A stretch of 30,031 nt of DNA from a virus. The notes beneath the pieces were generated by a model. That model ran no database searches. It worked only from the letters and a program-made list of their open reading frames with translations, and was not told where the DNA came from. The stretch is taken from positions 1 to 30,031 of the IMG/VR virus record IMGVR_UViG_3300009001_002103; one strand, written 5' to 3'. The position numbers and the translations under genes were made by a program. Each line of letters starts with the position of its first letter. Position 1 is the stretch's first letter. Positions 1 through 9,241 of the stretch are shown piece after piece.

Positions 1-444
1 TACTTCCACGACGAAGGTGTAGTGCCAGAAGAAAGAATGGCAGGCGACTGTGCTTGTATATTCCCTAACACGTGGACACCTATTCCGCCATACGATCCTA
101 ACTTCAAACAAGAAGCTGATGTTGTACTAAAGAATGATGTAATGTTGCATACATTTTTACCGCATATGCATTTCCGCGGTAAAGCAATGAGAGCAACAGC
201 ATATTATCCAGACGGTGAAGTAGAAGAACTTATTGATATTCCACGTTATGAATATGCTTGGCAACTTTCGTACACTTGGCGTGAACCTAAGTTTCTACCA
301 CAAGGTACGAGGTTACACGTAGAAGGATGGTTTGATAACTCAGCGGACAATCCAATGAATCCTGACCCAAGCAGAGAAGTACCTTGGGGACAGATGAGCG
401 AGGATGAAATGTTCTTTGGAGCATTTACTTGGAAAAACCTATAA
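1..444 (+). CDS. Copper type II ascorbate-dependent monooxygenase-like C-terminal domain (5' partial)
   Basis: The reading frame is open from base 1, so the gene begins upstream; 147 residues are visible. The sequence resembles the C-terminal copper-binding domain of the peptidylglycine alpha-hydroxylating / dopamine beta-monooxygenase family. It has a His-Met-His motif (codons at 163-171, in LPHMHFRGK) that matches the two-histidine half of the CuM site. Near the end a SEDEM motif (Met codon 409-411) lies where the family has its Met ligand (SSDEM in peptidylglycine monooxygenase). The stretch DNSADNPMNPDP is typical of bacterial members. Family members bind copper and hydroxylate C-H bonds with O2. 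The upstream copper domain cannot be seen, so activity is unproven. The stop overlaps a convergent gene inside a hairpin. The AT-rich codon use resembles the phage genes that follow. The domain call is fairly sure; the role in a phage is unknown. Confidence 0.7.
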   Translation, partial: YFHDEGVVPEERMAGDCACIFPNTWTPIPPYDPNFKQEADVVLKNDVMLHTFLPHMHFRGKAMRATAYYPDGEVEELIDIPRYEYAWQLSYTWREPKFLPQGTRLHVEGWFDNSADNPMNPDPSREVPWGQMSEDEMFFGAFTWKNL

Positions 445-457
445 TTTACTTATAGGT
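433..457 (-). terminator. Hairpin with T-run at convergent gene ends
   Basis: A perfect 8-bp inverted repeat, ACCTATAA (437-444) and TTATAGGT (450-457), encloses a 5-base loop. Read on the minus strand it is followed directly by TTTT (plus-strand A run 433-436), giving the form of an intrinsic terminator for the zinc-ribbon gene. Both stop codons, TAA of the plus gene (442-444) and TAG of the minus gene (439-441), lie in the stem. On the plus strand there is no T-run after the stem. The stem is AT-rich, so strength is uncertain. Confidence 0.5.
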
Positions 458-726
458 ATATCTGAACTGGCGTGGAGATTCCAAACTTGTTTGCGTTCCA
501 CGCCTTTCTTTTGAGCAAACACTTTAGCATCACAGTTTGAACATACGTGAAAATAGTTGTTGTTTAGACGCTTAGGATCCATGCTGCCTCTTGCACGTTC
601 AAACTCTTCATCACAACTGTCGCAACGAAACACACACATAGTCAATTCACGCTTGTAGGTGTGTTCTTTGCCCGTTTTACTAGTTCTAACGTGCCGCGTT
701 TGTTTTTTATATTCTTTTATGAACAT
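439..726 (-). CDS. Small zinc-ribbon protein, conserved in marine T4-like phages
   Basis: This 95-residue basic protein has two CxxC knuckles, Cys35-x2-Cys38 and Cys62-x2-Cys65, separated by about 23 residues, which is the spacing of a zinc ribbon. An extra Cys31 precedes the first pair. The N-terminus is rich in Lys/Arg (KEYKKQTRHVRTSKTGKEH), consistent with nucleic-acid binding. I recall similar short proteins with an MDPKRL...NNYFH core in T4-like cyanophages, none with an established function. It is one of only two minus-strand genes here. It is divergent from iscA, with 61 AT-rich bases between the starts, and convergent with the copper-protein gene, overlapping it by 6 bases. A hairpin followed by a T-run on its own strand sits at its stop codon. 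A DNA- or RNA-binding role is inference only. Confidence 0.75.
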   Translation of the reverse strand: MFIKEYKKQTRHVRTSKTGKEHTYKRELTMCVFRCDSCDEEFERARGSMDPKRLNNNYFHVCSNCDAKVFAQKKGVERKQVWNLHASSDIPISKL

Positions 727-758
727 AATTATATTTACATTAAGATTATAAAATTATA

Positions 759-767
759 TCATAAATA
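759..767 (+). promoter_or_regulatory. T4-type late promoter (TCATAAATA) before iscA
   Basis: The 9-mer TCATAAATA matches the T4 late consensus TATAAATA in its last seven bases and is shared in form with other sites in this window. It ends 20 bases before the iscA ATG. A start site about six bases downstream would give a leader of roughly 15 bases containing the AAGAAAGG ribosome binding site. Recognition by a gp55-like late sigma factor is inferred. Confidence 0.5.
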
Positions 768-787
768 GTATTAAGAAAGGAAAAAAC

Positions 788-1147
788 ATGAGTATCTGTA
801 CACTTACTGATGCTGCAAAAGCACAAATTGATTTACTATGTGAGGAAAATTCGTGTTATGCAATTAGTTTAAACATCAAAGGCGGAGGTTGTGCAGGTTT
901 TGAGTATGAATGGGGAATGATGCAGTCCCCTGAAGAGCTTGAAGAAGGCGACGAAGTTATTAAAACTGACAACAATTGCAGTTTTGTAATAGGCAAACAC
1001 TCACTTATGTTTTTGATAGGAACAACAGTTGACTATACACGCAGTTTAGTAGGTTCAACTTTTGAAATAAAAAATCCTAATGCCCAATCGTCGTGCGGTT
1101 GTGGTGTTAGTGTAAACTTTGATATGGATAGTATTCCACAAATTTAA
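788..1147 (+). CDS. iscA: A-type iron-sulfur cluster carrier (IscA/HesB/SufA family)
   Basis: The 119-residue length is near the family's usual 105-120. The three conserved cysteines that bind the cluster are present: Cys35 in GGGCAGFEY, and Cys103 and Cys105 in SSCGCGVSV. The spacing matches bacterial IscA/ErpA/SufA. These cytosolic proteins bind a [2Fe-2S] or [4Fe-4S] cluster as dimers and pass it to target enzymes. HesB/IscA-like genes are known accessory genes of marine T4-like phages. The start ATG has an upstream AAGAAAGG and a late-type promoter, so expression is probably late in infection. Additional cysteines (4, 18, 23) are not part of the family motif. A natural client within this genome would be the ferredoxin at 22705, although the two genes are 21 kb apart and probably in different expression classes. 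Confidence 0.88.
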   Translation: MSICTLTDAAKAQIDLLCEENSCYAISLNIKGGGCAGFEYEWGMMQSPEELEEGDEVIKTDNNCSFVIGKHSLMFLIGTTVDYTRSLVGSTFEIKNPNAQSSCGCGVSVNFDMDSIPQI

Positions 1148-1160
1148 CGGAGCAAATTAA

Positions 1161-4100
1161 ATGGCAAGACAACAGGTTGATATTGGCGTAGAAGGTAATG
1201 ACGGCACAGGCGATAGTATTCGCGAATCGTTTCGTAAAGTAAATGAAAACTTCCAAGAACTATACGCTGTATTTGGTATAGGTGGACAAATATCGTTTAC
1301 AGACCTAAGTGATACTCCTAACAATTATGAAGGCAATGAAAATAAAATTCCTGTTGTACGTTCAGACGGCAGTGGACTAAACTTATTAGAATTTGCTTCT
1401 GATAATGCTTTAGACGGATCTAACGATACTATCGGATTTGATTTTTCGATTGACGGAAAATTAATTGTAAAACAATTAGTATCTAAACTGTCAAATGACC
1501 CAGAACCTACTCTAAGTGGACCTTTAGATGCAGCAACTCAACCTATTGCAAACGTTACTGTTTCCCAAGACGCAATTAACCTTTTTAACGATGTACACGG
1601 AACAAATTTAGATATTGGTGCATTAGTAATTAATAAAAACTATGCTGACAGAAACTATCAAGAAAAGGCAGTTGCAGGCGGTGGCTTAAGAGTTGGTGAC
1701 GAACCTGCTAGTACTGATATCTATACAATAACAGCTGACGGACTTACAGCAGGTTATTTTAGAGCAAATAGTCATGGACTATCAGAAGCTTACACAGGTG
1801 CTCCTTTTATTTTTAACAGCACAGGAGACGATCCTTTTGGTGTTGTGACCGGAACAACATATTATATAGGTATTGCTAATGATAACGATATAGGGTTATT
1901 TGCTACAGAAGATGACGCTATTGCTGGTAATAATAGAATATTATTAAGTGGCGGTTCAGGAGTATTTACTTTACTCGATGCTGCTTATGACGATAGTTTA
2001 GAAGGTAATTGGTTATCTAATGTAGCGTTACCGCGTAAGAGTATTGTTCGTCGTCAAGGCGATACAATGACAGGACCGTTAAATTTATATGATCATCCTG
2101 GCGAATTAATTGGTACAGGTTTACCATTTGGTCCAGATGACCTGCAGGCAGCAACAAAACTTTATGTTGATAATGCCGCAGCATCTAGTAAAGTTAACAT
2201 TTATGTTAGTGCTGCATCAGGAGACGACAGACAAACTTATACTCCAGTAGGAAAAGAAGGCAGAAATCCTGCGTATGCATATAAAACAATAAATGCTGCT
2301 GCACAAAAAGCAGAAGAAATAATGTTGTCTGCTCCAAAAGAACCAGGTCCTTATATGCAGACTATGACATATAATACTGGCGAAAATGAAGGATCTATTG
2401 TTACTGCAGGTATAACAAGTCCTATTTCGGGAAGATCAAATGCAAGAACTCTTATAGTTGAAAATAAAGAGTTTGTTGCAAAAGAAGTCACAGGTTATAT
2501 AGATGCACTATACCCTTCTTTTGCAGATAATTATGACAAAGAAATATGTCAGCGAGATGTACAATTAATACTAGATAGTGTTAGTCTTGATGCATTGCTA
2601 GGAAATAACGCTAACTATCTATCCCGCTATGCAGGTTTAAGATATTATTCAAATGTAAGCGCACAAAAAGCAATCGGTTCACAAAAAGCATACACTGTTG
2701 CTGGCATAGAATATGCTAAAGTACTAGTTAGAGATTATATTCTCACTAACACTGCTGTTCCAACAACTTATCAAGATAGAGTAGAACAATTTATAGATGT
2801 TGCTGTTATACCTGACAGTTTAGCAGACGAATCTATTGCAGCTAAGTTTGATATTATTTTAGAAGTTATTGAAAACGGCGTACTAGATGCTCCTCAAATT
2901 GTTGACGGCACTACAAATTACAAAATTAACATCAGTAACGGTAACTTTGGATTTATAGATCAAGCTAATCCAGGAAATACAGATATTATTCCAGGTAAAG
3001 TAGTACGAGGTAAAAATTCAGGTGCTATTGGTAGAATAATCGACTATAAGTATGAAGCAGGAACAAGACCGGTTAGTGTAATTGAGACTGACGAAATTGA
3101 AATACAACTGCTGAAACCTATTGAATTTGAAGAAGGCGAGCCTTTAGAATATGGTAATATTGTCAATGAAACTCAAGTCACTATTAGAGTTGAATCTGGT
3201 ATATACGAAGAAGATTTTCCCATACGTGTTCCGCCAAACGTTTCTATCAAAGGTGACGAATTTAGAAGAACTATAATACGTCCAAAAGACCGCATATCGC
3301 AATCACGATATGCAAGTCTTTTCTTTTATAGAGATGCAGTATTTGATGGTCTTGTATTAGGTAAATCAAGTATTGAAACTATAGACTTTACTGCTAGTGC
3401 AGATGCACTAAGACCAGCAGGTACTTACACTGTAACCGATGTAGACTATTCTACAAACAAATTAGGCAGCGATGCAATATTTGAAATTACAGTAGATGGA
3501 ACAGGGGCTGTTACAGATGTAACAGTAACTAATGCTGGTAAAGATTTTCAAGCAAATGAAATTGTTTCAGTACAAGATGCTGCTTTAGGTAACAATGGCG
3601 CAGCAGCATACAGCTTTACAGTAGTAACAGTTCCAAATGGTGTACAATATACTAATCCTATTTCAGACGAAGTAGACGGTTATTTTGGTAATCATTATCT
3701 ATTAAAGCCTAATAAACTTAAAAACGTAGGTGCTGGTTACGAAAACGTTGGCGATTGGGAAACGGCAGCACTAGCGTTAATTGACAACAGAGAGTTTATT
3801 CAAGAACAAGTTGTAAACTACATAGAAACAACCTATCCGGCACTAATCGGCTTATATTCAAGAACAAAATGTTCTAGAGACACAGGCTTAATTGTAGATG
3901 CTTTAGTGAATGACTTGCGTAATGGTGGCAACGAATTTTCTTTAGAAGCACAAGGTGAGTATTATGTAGGTGCATTACCGGTAGATGGAAGCCAAACAGA
4001 AGAAACAATAGATGGCATCCGTCATATATTTACCCTTGCAGACGATATTATTAGAGGTGTAGAACCAACTACACTATATGGCCCGAGTGGATCAGCGCCA

Positions 4101-7100
4101 AATCCTGGTGTTAACTTAGATTATGCATATGATGGATTTAACGGCGACGGCGATCCAGCAGAATGGACTGCTTCTACACTATATAGATTAGGTAACGTAG
4201 TAAAATATTTTATTGGAGGTGAAGATCGTTATTATACTCCAACAACAGAACACACATCGGGTAATACATTTAATGCAGTTGAAATAGCTAATTTTTGGAG
4301 ACAAATAGACGGACCACAAAATGTTGTATATAACTTGATTGAAACAGTTGTATTTGCATTTAATGATGATTATAATCCGCCATTAAGAAACACAGAAATG
4401 GATGTGTTCCTAATGAATGATGCTACTATTCTACGTAACATTACTGGACAAGGACACGGCGGTTTCCAGATGGTACTTGATCCTGAAGGGCAAGTACTTA
4501 CTAAATCACCTTATTGTCAAACTGGTACAGGTTTTGCCGCAAGTATTAACAAACAAGCATTCCGAGGAGGATTATTTGTTGATGCATTCGTAGGTAACTC
4601 AGCAGTTCAAGTTGTTGAAAGAGTAGACGGTGATGCATTTAGATTAAGCATACAGAGTTTAGGTAGTGCATTAGAACCACAAGGATTATTTGTTAGAAGA
4701 CCAGAAACTCCAAGTGTATTTTATATTGATGGTAGACGCTTCCAGATTAACGCAGTCACACAGTACGATAAAGAACTAGGAACAGCAGAACTAATATTGT
4801 CACCGGGCTCAAATGACGGTCAAGGATTTGCAGGACTAACTAGTGAATTATCTACAGGAGTAGATCTCGACGATTTAAGTTCGCCTATTCCAATTACATT
4901 GCAAACAGCTGGTAACAGAAGTATGCTAGGTAACGACTTTACTCAAATTAATGATAAAGGTTATGGTCTAGTTTGTGTAAACGGTGCGCTATCAGAAATG
5001 GTTAGTATGTTTACGTACTATTGTTGGACCAGTTACTATGCTAAAAATGGATCAGAGATTAGATCGCTAACAGGCTCAAGCTGTTATGGTGAATACGGTC
5101 TAGTTGCTGAAGGATCAGATCCAAACGAAATTCCAGACAGTATTGCACTTGCACAAGACATGGTTGAAAGTGCAAAAACATTTAGTGCTAACGTAATTTT
5201 AGAACTTGCAGGTCCGATTATACTAGAAGAAGGCGAAATAATAACACAAAACATAACAAATGCTACAGGTACTGTATCTAAAGATACGAGTCAACTAGGA
5301 GATAGCGTAGCTGTTCCTATCGGAGAATCAGTAATATATTTAAAAGATACTTCAGGTGCTTTTGATACAACAAACGAACTAGTAGTTACTGGCCCAATTA
5401 CAGGAGATTCTACTGCAATAGCATTAGGCTCGGATAGCATACCTATAAGAGTAGATAGCACAGGTTATGCTAACGAAAAATTAAATCTATTCTTATATGC
5501 TTATGACTTTAAAGAACTTCCTAGCAATAGATCAGAATTTGATATATATCACCCTGATCGTCCTGCTTTTGCACGTTATGAAGTTGCAAATGTTGCACCA
5601 ACAGCCGCTCATATAGGAAGAATAAGATATTTAGGCGGTGATATTCCATTTAAGAACGAAGTTTTAGATAACGGTTTAGCAGCAGGTGTTACATTTACTT
5701 TATACAAAACTATTAGAGATGGTTACAGTATAGAGATAAACAATCCTGGCAGTAATTATACAGTTGGCGACACTATGGAAGTTGACGGATTGTATTTAGG
5801 CGGCGGCACAATTGAAAATGATGCATTTATTACAATTACTGAAGTTGATGGCGGATCTGTAACAGGCGCAACAATAACAGGATCTCCGTTTGTAGATTCT
5901 AATAGCCCAATGTATAGTGGTAAAGTTTACAAACTAAATTTCTCAACTAGTGACTCACAGTTTAGTACAGATGGGTTATTAGAGGATGTAGGATTTGGTG
6001 ATAGAATTAACTATAGAAGAAACCAAACTCATACTATTTCAGACTTTGCAAGACCAGATATTCTTACAATTCGTCCAAGTACTGCTGTTATCTTTAACGA
6101 AAATCCAGACTTTGTTTATAGAAGTATTAGTTTCTTAACATCAGATAGTCTAGGCAATGAATTAGAAAATGATCAATTACAATCAGGTTTTGATAGTTCA
6201 TATGATTATATTAGATTGATTATAGATAGTGCAAAAGCCCAAGAAATTCCTTTAGCAGGATTAGGAACAACCAAAGGCGGCACAATTGGAGACAGAGTTC
6301 TTGCAGTACAACCAACACTAGATGATAATGAAATTTCTAGATTGAATAATAATGCTAGAACTCCTGAAGCTAATAGACCGATTGGTTGGACAGTGGAAAA
6401 CTTACAAGAAGCTCCTATATTTACATGGAGTGGTAAAAAGTTTTATGTGTATAATGCAAGAGGAGTAGATGGAACTAATACAGAAGTTCCGTTAGCCGAA
6501 GACAATGAATATGTAATTGTCGACATTGAAGTAATCGACAGTATTAATTTAGAAGATTATTCTAATCCAGGCGGATTAGAAGAGGGGTTAGGCTCTCCTG
6601 TTGTATTAGGGTCAGAAACTGTAACAATTAGAGCAGGTCTAAAAGCTGGTGCTGAAGGAACAGTAACAGTTAATATTTCAACTTGTCGTGCTACATCACA
6701 TGACTTCTTAGATGTTGGATCGGGCGGGTTTAATGAATCCAATTATCCTACAGTTATTTTTGGTGAACCAGCCTCAAAAGATCAAGCAAAAGAAGTTGAC
6801 GAACGTGGTAAAGGTCGTGTGTTCTATGTAAGTACAGACCAAAACGGTATCTTTAGAGTTGGTAGATTCTTTAGCGTTGACCAAGGTACTGGTACAGTTA
6901 CATTTAGTGCGTCACTTGCACTTTCAGATGTTGATGGACTAGGTTTTAAACGTGGTGTTGTTATTACTGAATTCTCAACAGATACAGCAATGACAGATAA
7001 TGCATCAGATACTGTTCCGACAGAACTTGCTGTACGTGGTTATGTTAACAGAAGACTAGGTTACGATGTAAACGGTACTCCTGTTTCAAACAAATTAGGT

Positions 7101-9095
7101 CCAGGTGTACTTGCTCCTAACGGTGCTGTTCCAATGACAGACGATTTAAACGCAGCAGGTAACACAATTACAAACCTAAAAGCACCTAATTCTGAATCAG
7201 ATGCTGCAACTAAAAAATATGTTGATGACGGTCGTGGTTTAAGTGACGAAATTAAAGATCTAAGAAGTTTACAATATCAAAGCTTTGGTGCTAACCAATT
7301 ATTAGTATCAACAGAGTATAAAAAAATCTATGTATTATTAAGCAGCATAGTAAGTGGACCCTTTGAACGAGGAGATACAATTACAGGTAGTGTTACAGGT
7401 GCTACAGGAACAATCGTAGATGTACAAAATGTAGAAGGATATGAAGGTGATTTAATTGAAATAACATTTACACCTCTTACCGGTACATTTAGTGACGGTA
7501 AACCGATTGGAAGTTCGCCTGATCCTGATGTACTATTAGTATCAGGAGGTGCTGAAGGTTTAGTAGTAGACGGACCTGTTGACGAATGGGTAAACGGTGT
7601 TGAAAGTCCGGCTAGTGATATAGAACTGTTAACAAATAAAGAAGTTACTATAGACGGATTTGGAGTTGTAACAGATAGATATACAACTCTAAATTTCCAA
7701 TTAAAACCAAACTCTATTGTAAATGACGATGTAAATGGTGTAGCAAATATTTCTCAAAGTAAACTTAACTTGAATAGTGCAACTACAAGAGGAAGTGCTA
7801 CAGGCATTACACAAAATGATTTAGGTGTTGTTGCATTTGATGAAAGAATATTTACAACTACTGATGGTTGGGTAAGCATAGACAACGGCCAGCTACCATT
7901 AGAAAAAATACAAAGAATAAATGACGGTACTGTGTTAGGAAACTGGAGTGGTGATAGTTCAGATAATGACATAGATCAAATTCCATTTAGCACAGTTATT
8001 TCAGAAGGCGGTGGCCTAGGAGATGCGGACTTTATAACTGAATTAACAACACTAGATGATCCAGGCGAGGCATTAATTAAAACTGGTGAAGGTACTTATG
8101 GTATTTCGAATGTAAGTGTTTCAGGTGAAGTTAACAGCATTGTTAAAACAGATGCAGATGGCAGTATACAAGTTAACTCACTTATACTAGGTGGTAATGC
8201 AAGTTACGAAGTACTATCGCTAGATGGTACAACTGTAATTTTCAAAACTCCTTCGCAAGGTGAAATACTAAGAGCTGCTGGCGGTTCTCCTGCTGTAGGT
8301 GCACCTGCTGATCCTGGATATGTAGCTCCTACATTTCCTGATTTAGAAATTTCAGGAAGTGTTAATATTGGTGCAACAGGTGTAGCAGAAAGTACACTAC
8401 AAGGTTTGTCAAACTTTAATGGCGAAAGCAATTTAGGTGTAGATTGGATTTATTCTAGTTTTATCGAAGCACCAGGCGAAAAAGGCGCAGCATCAACAGG
8501 TATAGGTATTGGTGCTAATACTGGTAAATCACTTGTAGGTGAAATTGCAATAATTACTGCTGATAGTGCTACAAGTTCAAGTGTATCTCCGATGACATTT
8601 AGTTCGTCAGGTGCATTACCTGATACAGATAATACCTATGATATTGGTAGTTCATCACTAAAATATGCAAACGTATATGCAACAACATTCCATGGTACTG
8701 CTACTGAAGCATATTATGCTGACTTGGCAGAAAACTACTTAGGTGATGCTGATTACGAACCAGGAACAGTGCTAGTGTTTGGTGGTGATGCAGAAGTTAC
8801 TGTATGTACTGCTAAAGGACAAACAAGTGTAGCAGGTGTTGTTACAACTAACCCAGCACACTTGATGAACAGTGCATTGGAAGGTGATCACGTTGTAGGA
8901 CTAGCACTACAAGGTAGAGTACCATGTAAAGTTATTGGCACTGTAAAGAAAGGCGACATGCTGGTTACAAGTGCAGTACCAGGTTATGCAATAGTGAATA
9001 ACTCCCCAGGCGTTGGAACTGTTATCGGTAAAGCAATAAGCGAAAAAACTGATCAGGATAGAGGAATTGTTGAAGTGGTTGTAGGGAAGCACTAA
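1161..9095 (+). CDS. Giant tail-fiber-like virion protein, 2644 residues
   Basis: This is probably a distal tail or fiber component. Residues 1-35 carry an adaptor-like motif (VEGNDGTGDSIRESFRKVN) shared with the starts of genes at 9222, 12753 and 17625. The motif FTDLSDTPNNYEGN follows. Two fiber modules of the type DAATKxYVD lie near residues 315-340 and 1990-2025. Two related helical units centred near residues 430-475 and 870-915 (EFVAKEVTGYIDALYP and EFIQEQVVNYIETTYP, each followed by C-x-RD) suggest internal duplication. A segment reading SGIYEEDFPIRVPPNVSIKGD near residue 680 has the rhythm of a right-handed beta-helix. The C-terminus contains YADLAENYLGDADYEPGTVL, a domain common at the ends of marine phage tail proteins. 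It starts 13 bases after iscA with a GGAG site. Virion assignment is strong; its exact place on the tail is not known. Confidence 0.85.
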   Translation: MARQQVDIGVEGNDGTGDSIRESFRKVNENFQELYAVFGIGGQISFTDLSDTPNNYEGNENKIPVVRSDGSGLNLLEFASDNALDGSNDTIGFDFSIDGKLIVKQLVSKLSNDPEPTLSGPLDAATQPIANVTVSQDAINLFNDVHGTNLDIGALVINKNYADRNYQEKAVAGGGLRVGDEPASTDIYTITADGLTAGYFRANSHGLSEAYTGAPFIFNSTGDDPFGVVTGTTYYIGIANDNDIGLFATEDDAIAGNNRILLSGGSGVFTLLDAAYDDSLEGNWLSNVALPRKSIVRRQGDTMTGPLNLYDHPGELIGTGLPFGPDDLQAATKLYVDNAAASSKVNIYVSAASGDDRQTYTPVGKEGRNPAYAYKTINAAAQKAEEIMLSAPKEPGPYMQTMTYNTGENEGSIVTAGITSPISGRSNARTLIVENKEFVAKEVTGYIDALYPSFADNYDKEICQRDVQLILDSVSLDALLGNNANYLSRYAGLRYYSNVSAQKAIGSQKAYTVAGIEYAKVLVRDYILTNTAVPTTYQDRVEQFIDVAVIPDSLADESIAAKFDIILEVIENGVLDAPQIVDGTTNYKINISNGNFGFIDQANPGNTDIIPGKVVRGKNSGAIGRIIDYKYEAGTRPVSVIETDEIEIQLLKPIEFEEGEPLEYGNIVNETQVTIRVESGIYEEDFPIRVPPNVSIKGDEFRRTIIRPKDRISQSRYASLFFYRDAVFDGLVLGKSSIETIDFTASADALRPAGTYTVTDVDYSTNKLGSDAIFEITVDGTGAVTDVTVTNAGKDFQANEIVSVQDAALGNNGAAAYSFTVVTVPNGVQYTNPISDEVDGYFGNHYLLKPNKLKNVGAGYENVGDWETAALALIDNREFIQEQVVNYIETTYPALIGLYSRTKCSRDTGLIVDALVNDLRNGGNEFSLEAQGEYYVGALPVDGSQTEETIDGIRHIFTLADDIIRGVEPTTLYGPSGSAPNPGVNLDYAYDGFNGDGDPAEWTASTLYRLGNVVKYFIGGEDRYYTPTTEHTSGNTFNAVEIANFWRQIDGPQNVVYNLIETVVFAFNDDYNPPLRNTEMDVFLMNDATILRNITGQGHGGFQMVLDPEGQVLTKSPYCQTGTGFAASINKQAFRGGLFVDAFVGNSAVQVVERVDGDAFRLSIQSLGSALEPQGLFVRRPETPSVFYIDGRRFQINAVTQYDKELGTAELILSPGSNDGQGFAGLTSELSTGVDLDDLSSPIPITLQTAGNRSMLGNDFTQINDKGYGLVCVNGALSEMVSMFTYYCWTSYYAKNGSEIRSLTGSSCYGEYGLVAEGSDPNEIPDSIALAQDMVESAKTFSANVILELAGPIILEEGEIITQNITNATGTVSKDTSQLGDSVAVPIGESVIYLKDTSGAFDTTNELVVTGPITGDSTAIALGSDSIPIRVDSTGYANEKLNLFLYAYDFKELPSNRSEFDIYHPDRPAFARYEVANVAPTAAHIGRIRYLGGDIPFKNEVLDNGLAAGVTFTLYKTIRDGYSIEINNPGSNYTVGDTMEVDGLYLGGGTIENDAFITITEVDGGSVTGATITGSPFVDSNSPMYSGKVYKLNFSTSDSQFSTDGLLEDVGFGDRINYRRNQTHTISDFARPDILTIRPSTAVIFNENPDFVYRSISFLTSDSLGNELENDQLQSGFDSSYDYIRLIIDSAKAQEIPLAGLGTTKGGTIGDRVLAVQPTLDDNEISRLNNNARTPEANRPIGWTVENLQEAPIFTWSGKKFYVYNARGVDGTNTEVPLAEDNEYVIVDIEVIDSINLEDYSNPGGLEEGLGSPVVLGSETVTIRAGLKAGAEGTVTVNISTCRATSHDFLDVGSGGFNESNYPTVIFGEPASKDQAKEVDERGKGRVFYVSTDQNGIFRVGRFFSVDQGTGTVTFSASLALSDVDGLGFKRGVVITEFSTDTAMTDNASDTVPTELAVRGYVNRRLGYDVNGTPVSNKLGPGVLAPNGAVPMTDDLNAAGNTITNLKAPNSESDAATKKYVDDGRGLSDEIKDLRSLQYQSFGANQLLVSTEYKKIYVLLSSIVSGPFERGDTITGSVTGATGTIVDVQNVEGYEGDLIEITFTPLTGTFSDGKPIGSSPDPDVLLVSGGAEGLVVDGPVDEWVNGVESPASDIELLTNKEVTIDGFGVVTDRYTTLNFQLKPNSIVNDDVNGVANISQSKLNLNSATTRGSATGITQNDLGVVAFDERIFTTTDGWVSIDNGQLPLEKIQRINDGTVLGNWSGDSSDNDIDQIPFSTVISEGGGLGDADFITELTTLDDPGEALIKTGEGTYGISNVSVSGEVNSIVKTDADGSIQVNSLILGGNASYEVLSLDGTTVIFKTPSQGEILRAAGGSPAVGAPADPGYVAPTFPDLEISGSVNIGATGVAESTLQGLSNFNGESNLGVDWIYSSFIEAPGEKGAASTGIGIGANTGKSLVGEIAIITADSATSSSVSPMTFSSSGALPDTDNTYDIGSSSLKYANVYATTFHGTATEAYYADLAENYLGDADYEPGTVLVFGGDAEVTVCTAKGQTSVAGVVTTNPAHLMNSALEGDHVVGLALQGRVPCKVIGTVKKGDMLVTSAVPGYAIVNNSPGVGTVIGKAISEKTDQDRGIVEVVVGKH

Positions 9096-9241
9096 TGGAA
9101 AATAAAAACATAGATAAATTGATTCAAAAAGGAGCAAAAGCTTCTGTAGACAATAAAAACCCGCAGCCAAGACGTGTTGTTGCAACTGCTGGAAAATTAA
9201 GAGTACAACTTGGAGCACCAAATGGCAAAACAAATAATTGA
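9095..9241 (+). CDS. Small basic ORF, 48 residues
   Basis: An ATG overlaps the stop of the giant fiber gene by one base (TAATG), and the frame runs to a TGA at 9239-9241, overlapping the next fiber gene by 20 bases. A GGGAAG lies five bases upstream of the start. The peptide is lysine-rich (MENKNIDKLIQKGAKASVDN) with a C-terminal VVATAGKLRVQLG. There is no membrane segment and no motif I recognise. The 126-base space between the two fiber genes would otherwise be empty, which is unusual in this compact block, and the overlaps suggest translational coupling. A short non-functional frame remains possible. Confidence 0.5.
   Translation: MENKNIDKLIQKGAKASVDNKNPQPRRVVATAGKLRVQLGAPNGKTNN

Noticed and set aside
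1-444. Left end of the window as bacterial host DNA with a prophage junction
   Set aside because: No integrase, attachment repeat or change in base composition is visible at 444-1160, and the zinc-ribbon gene next to it is of phage type. The possibility of an assembly join is kept only as a refutation test.
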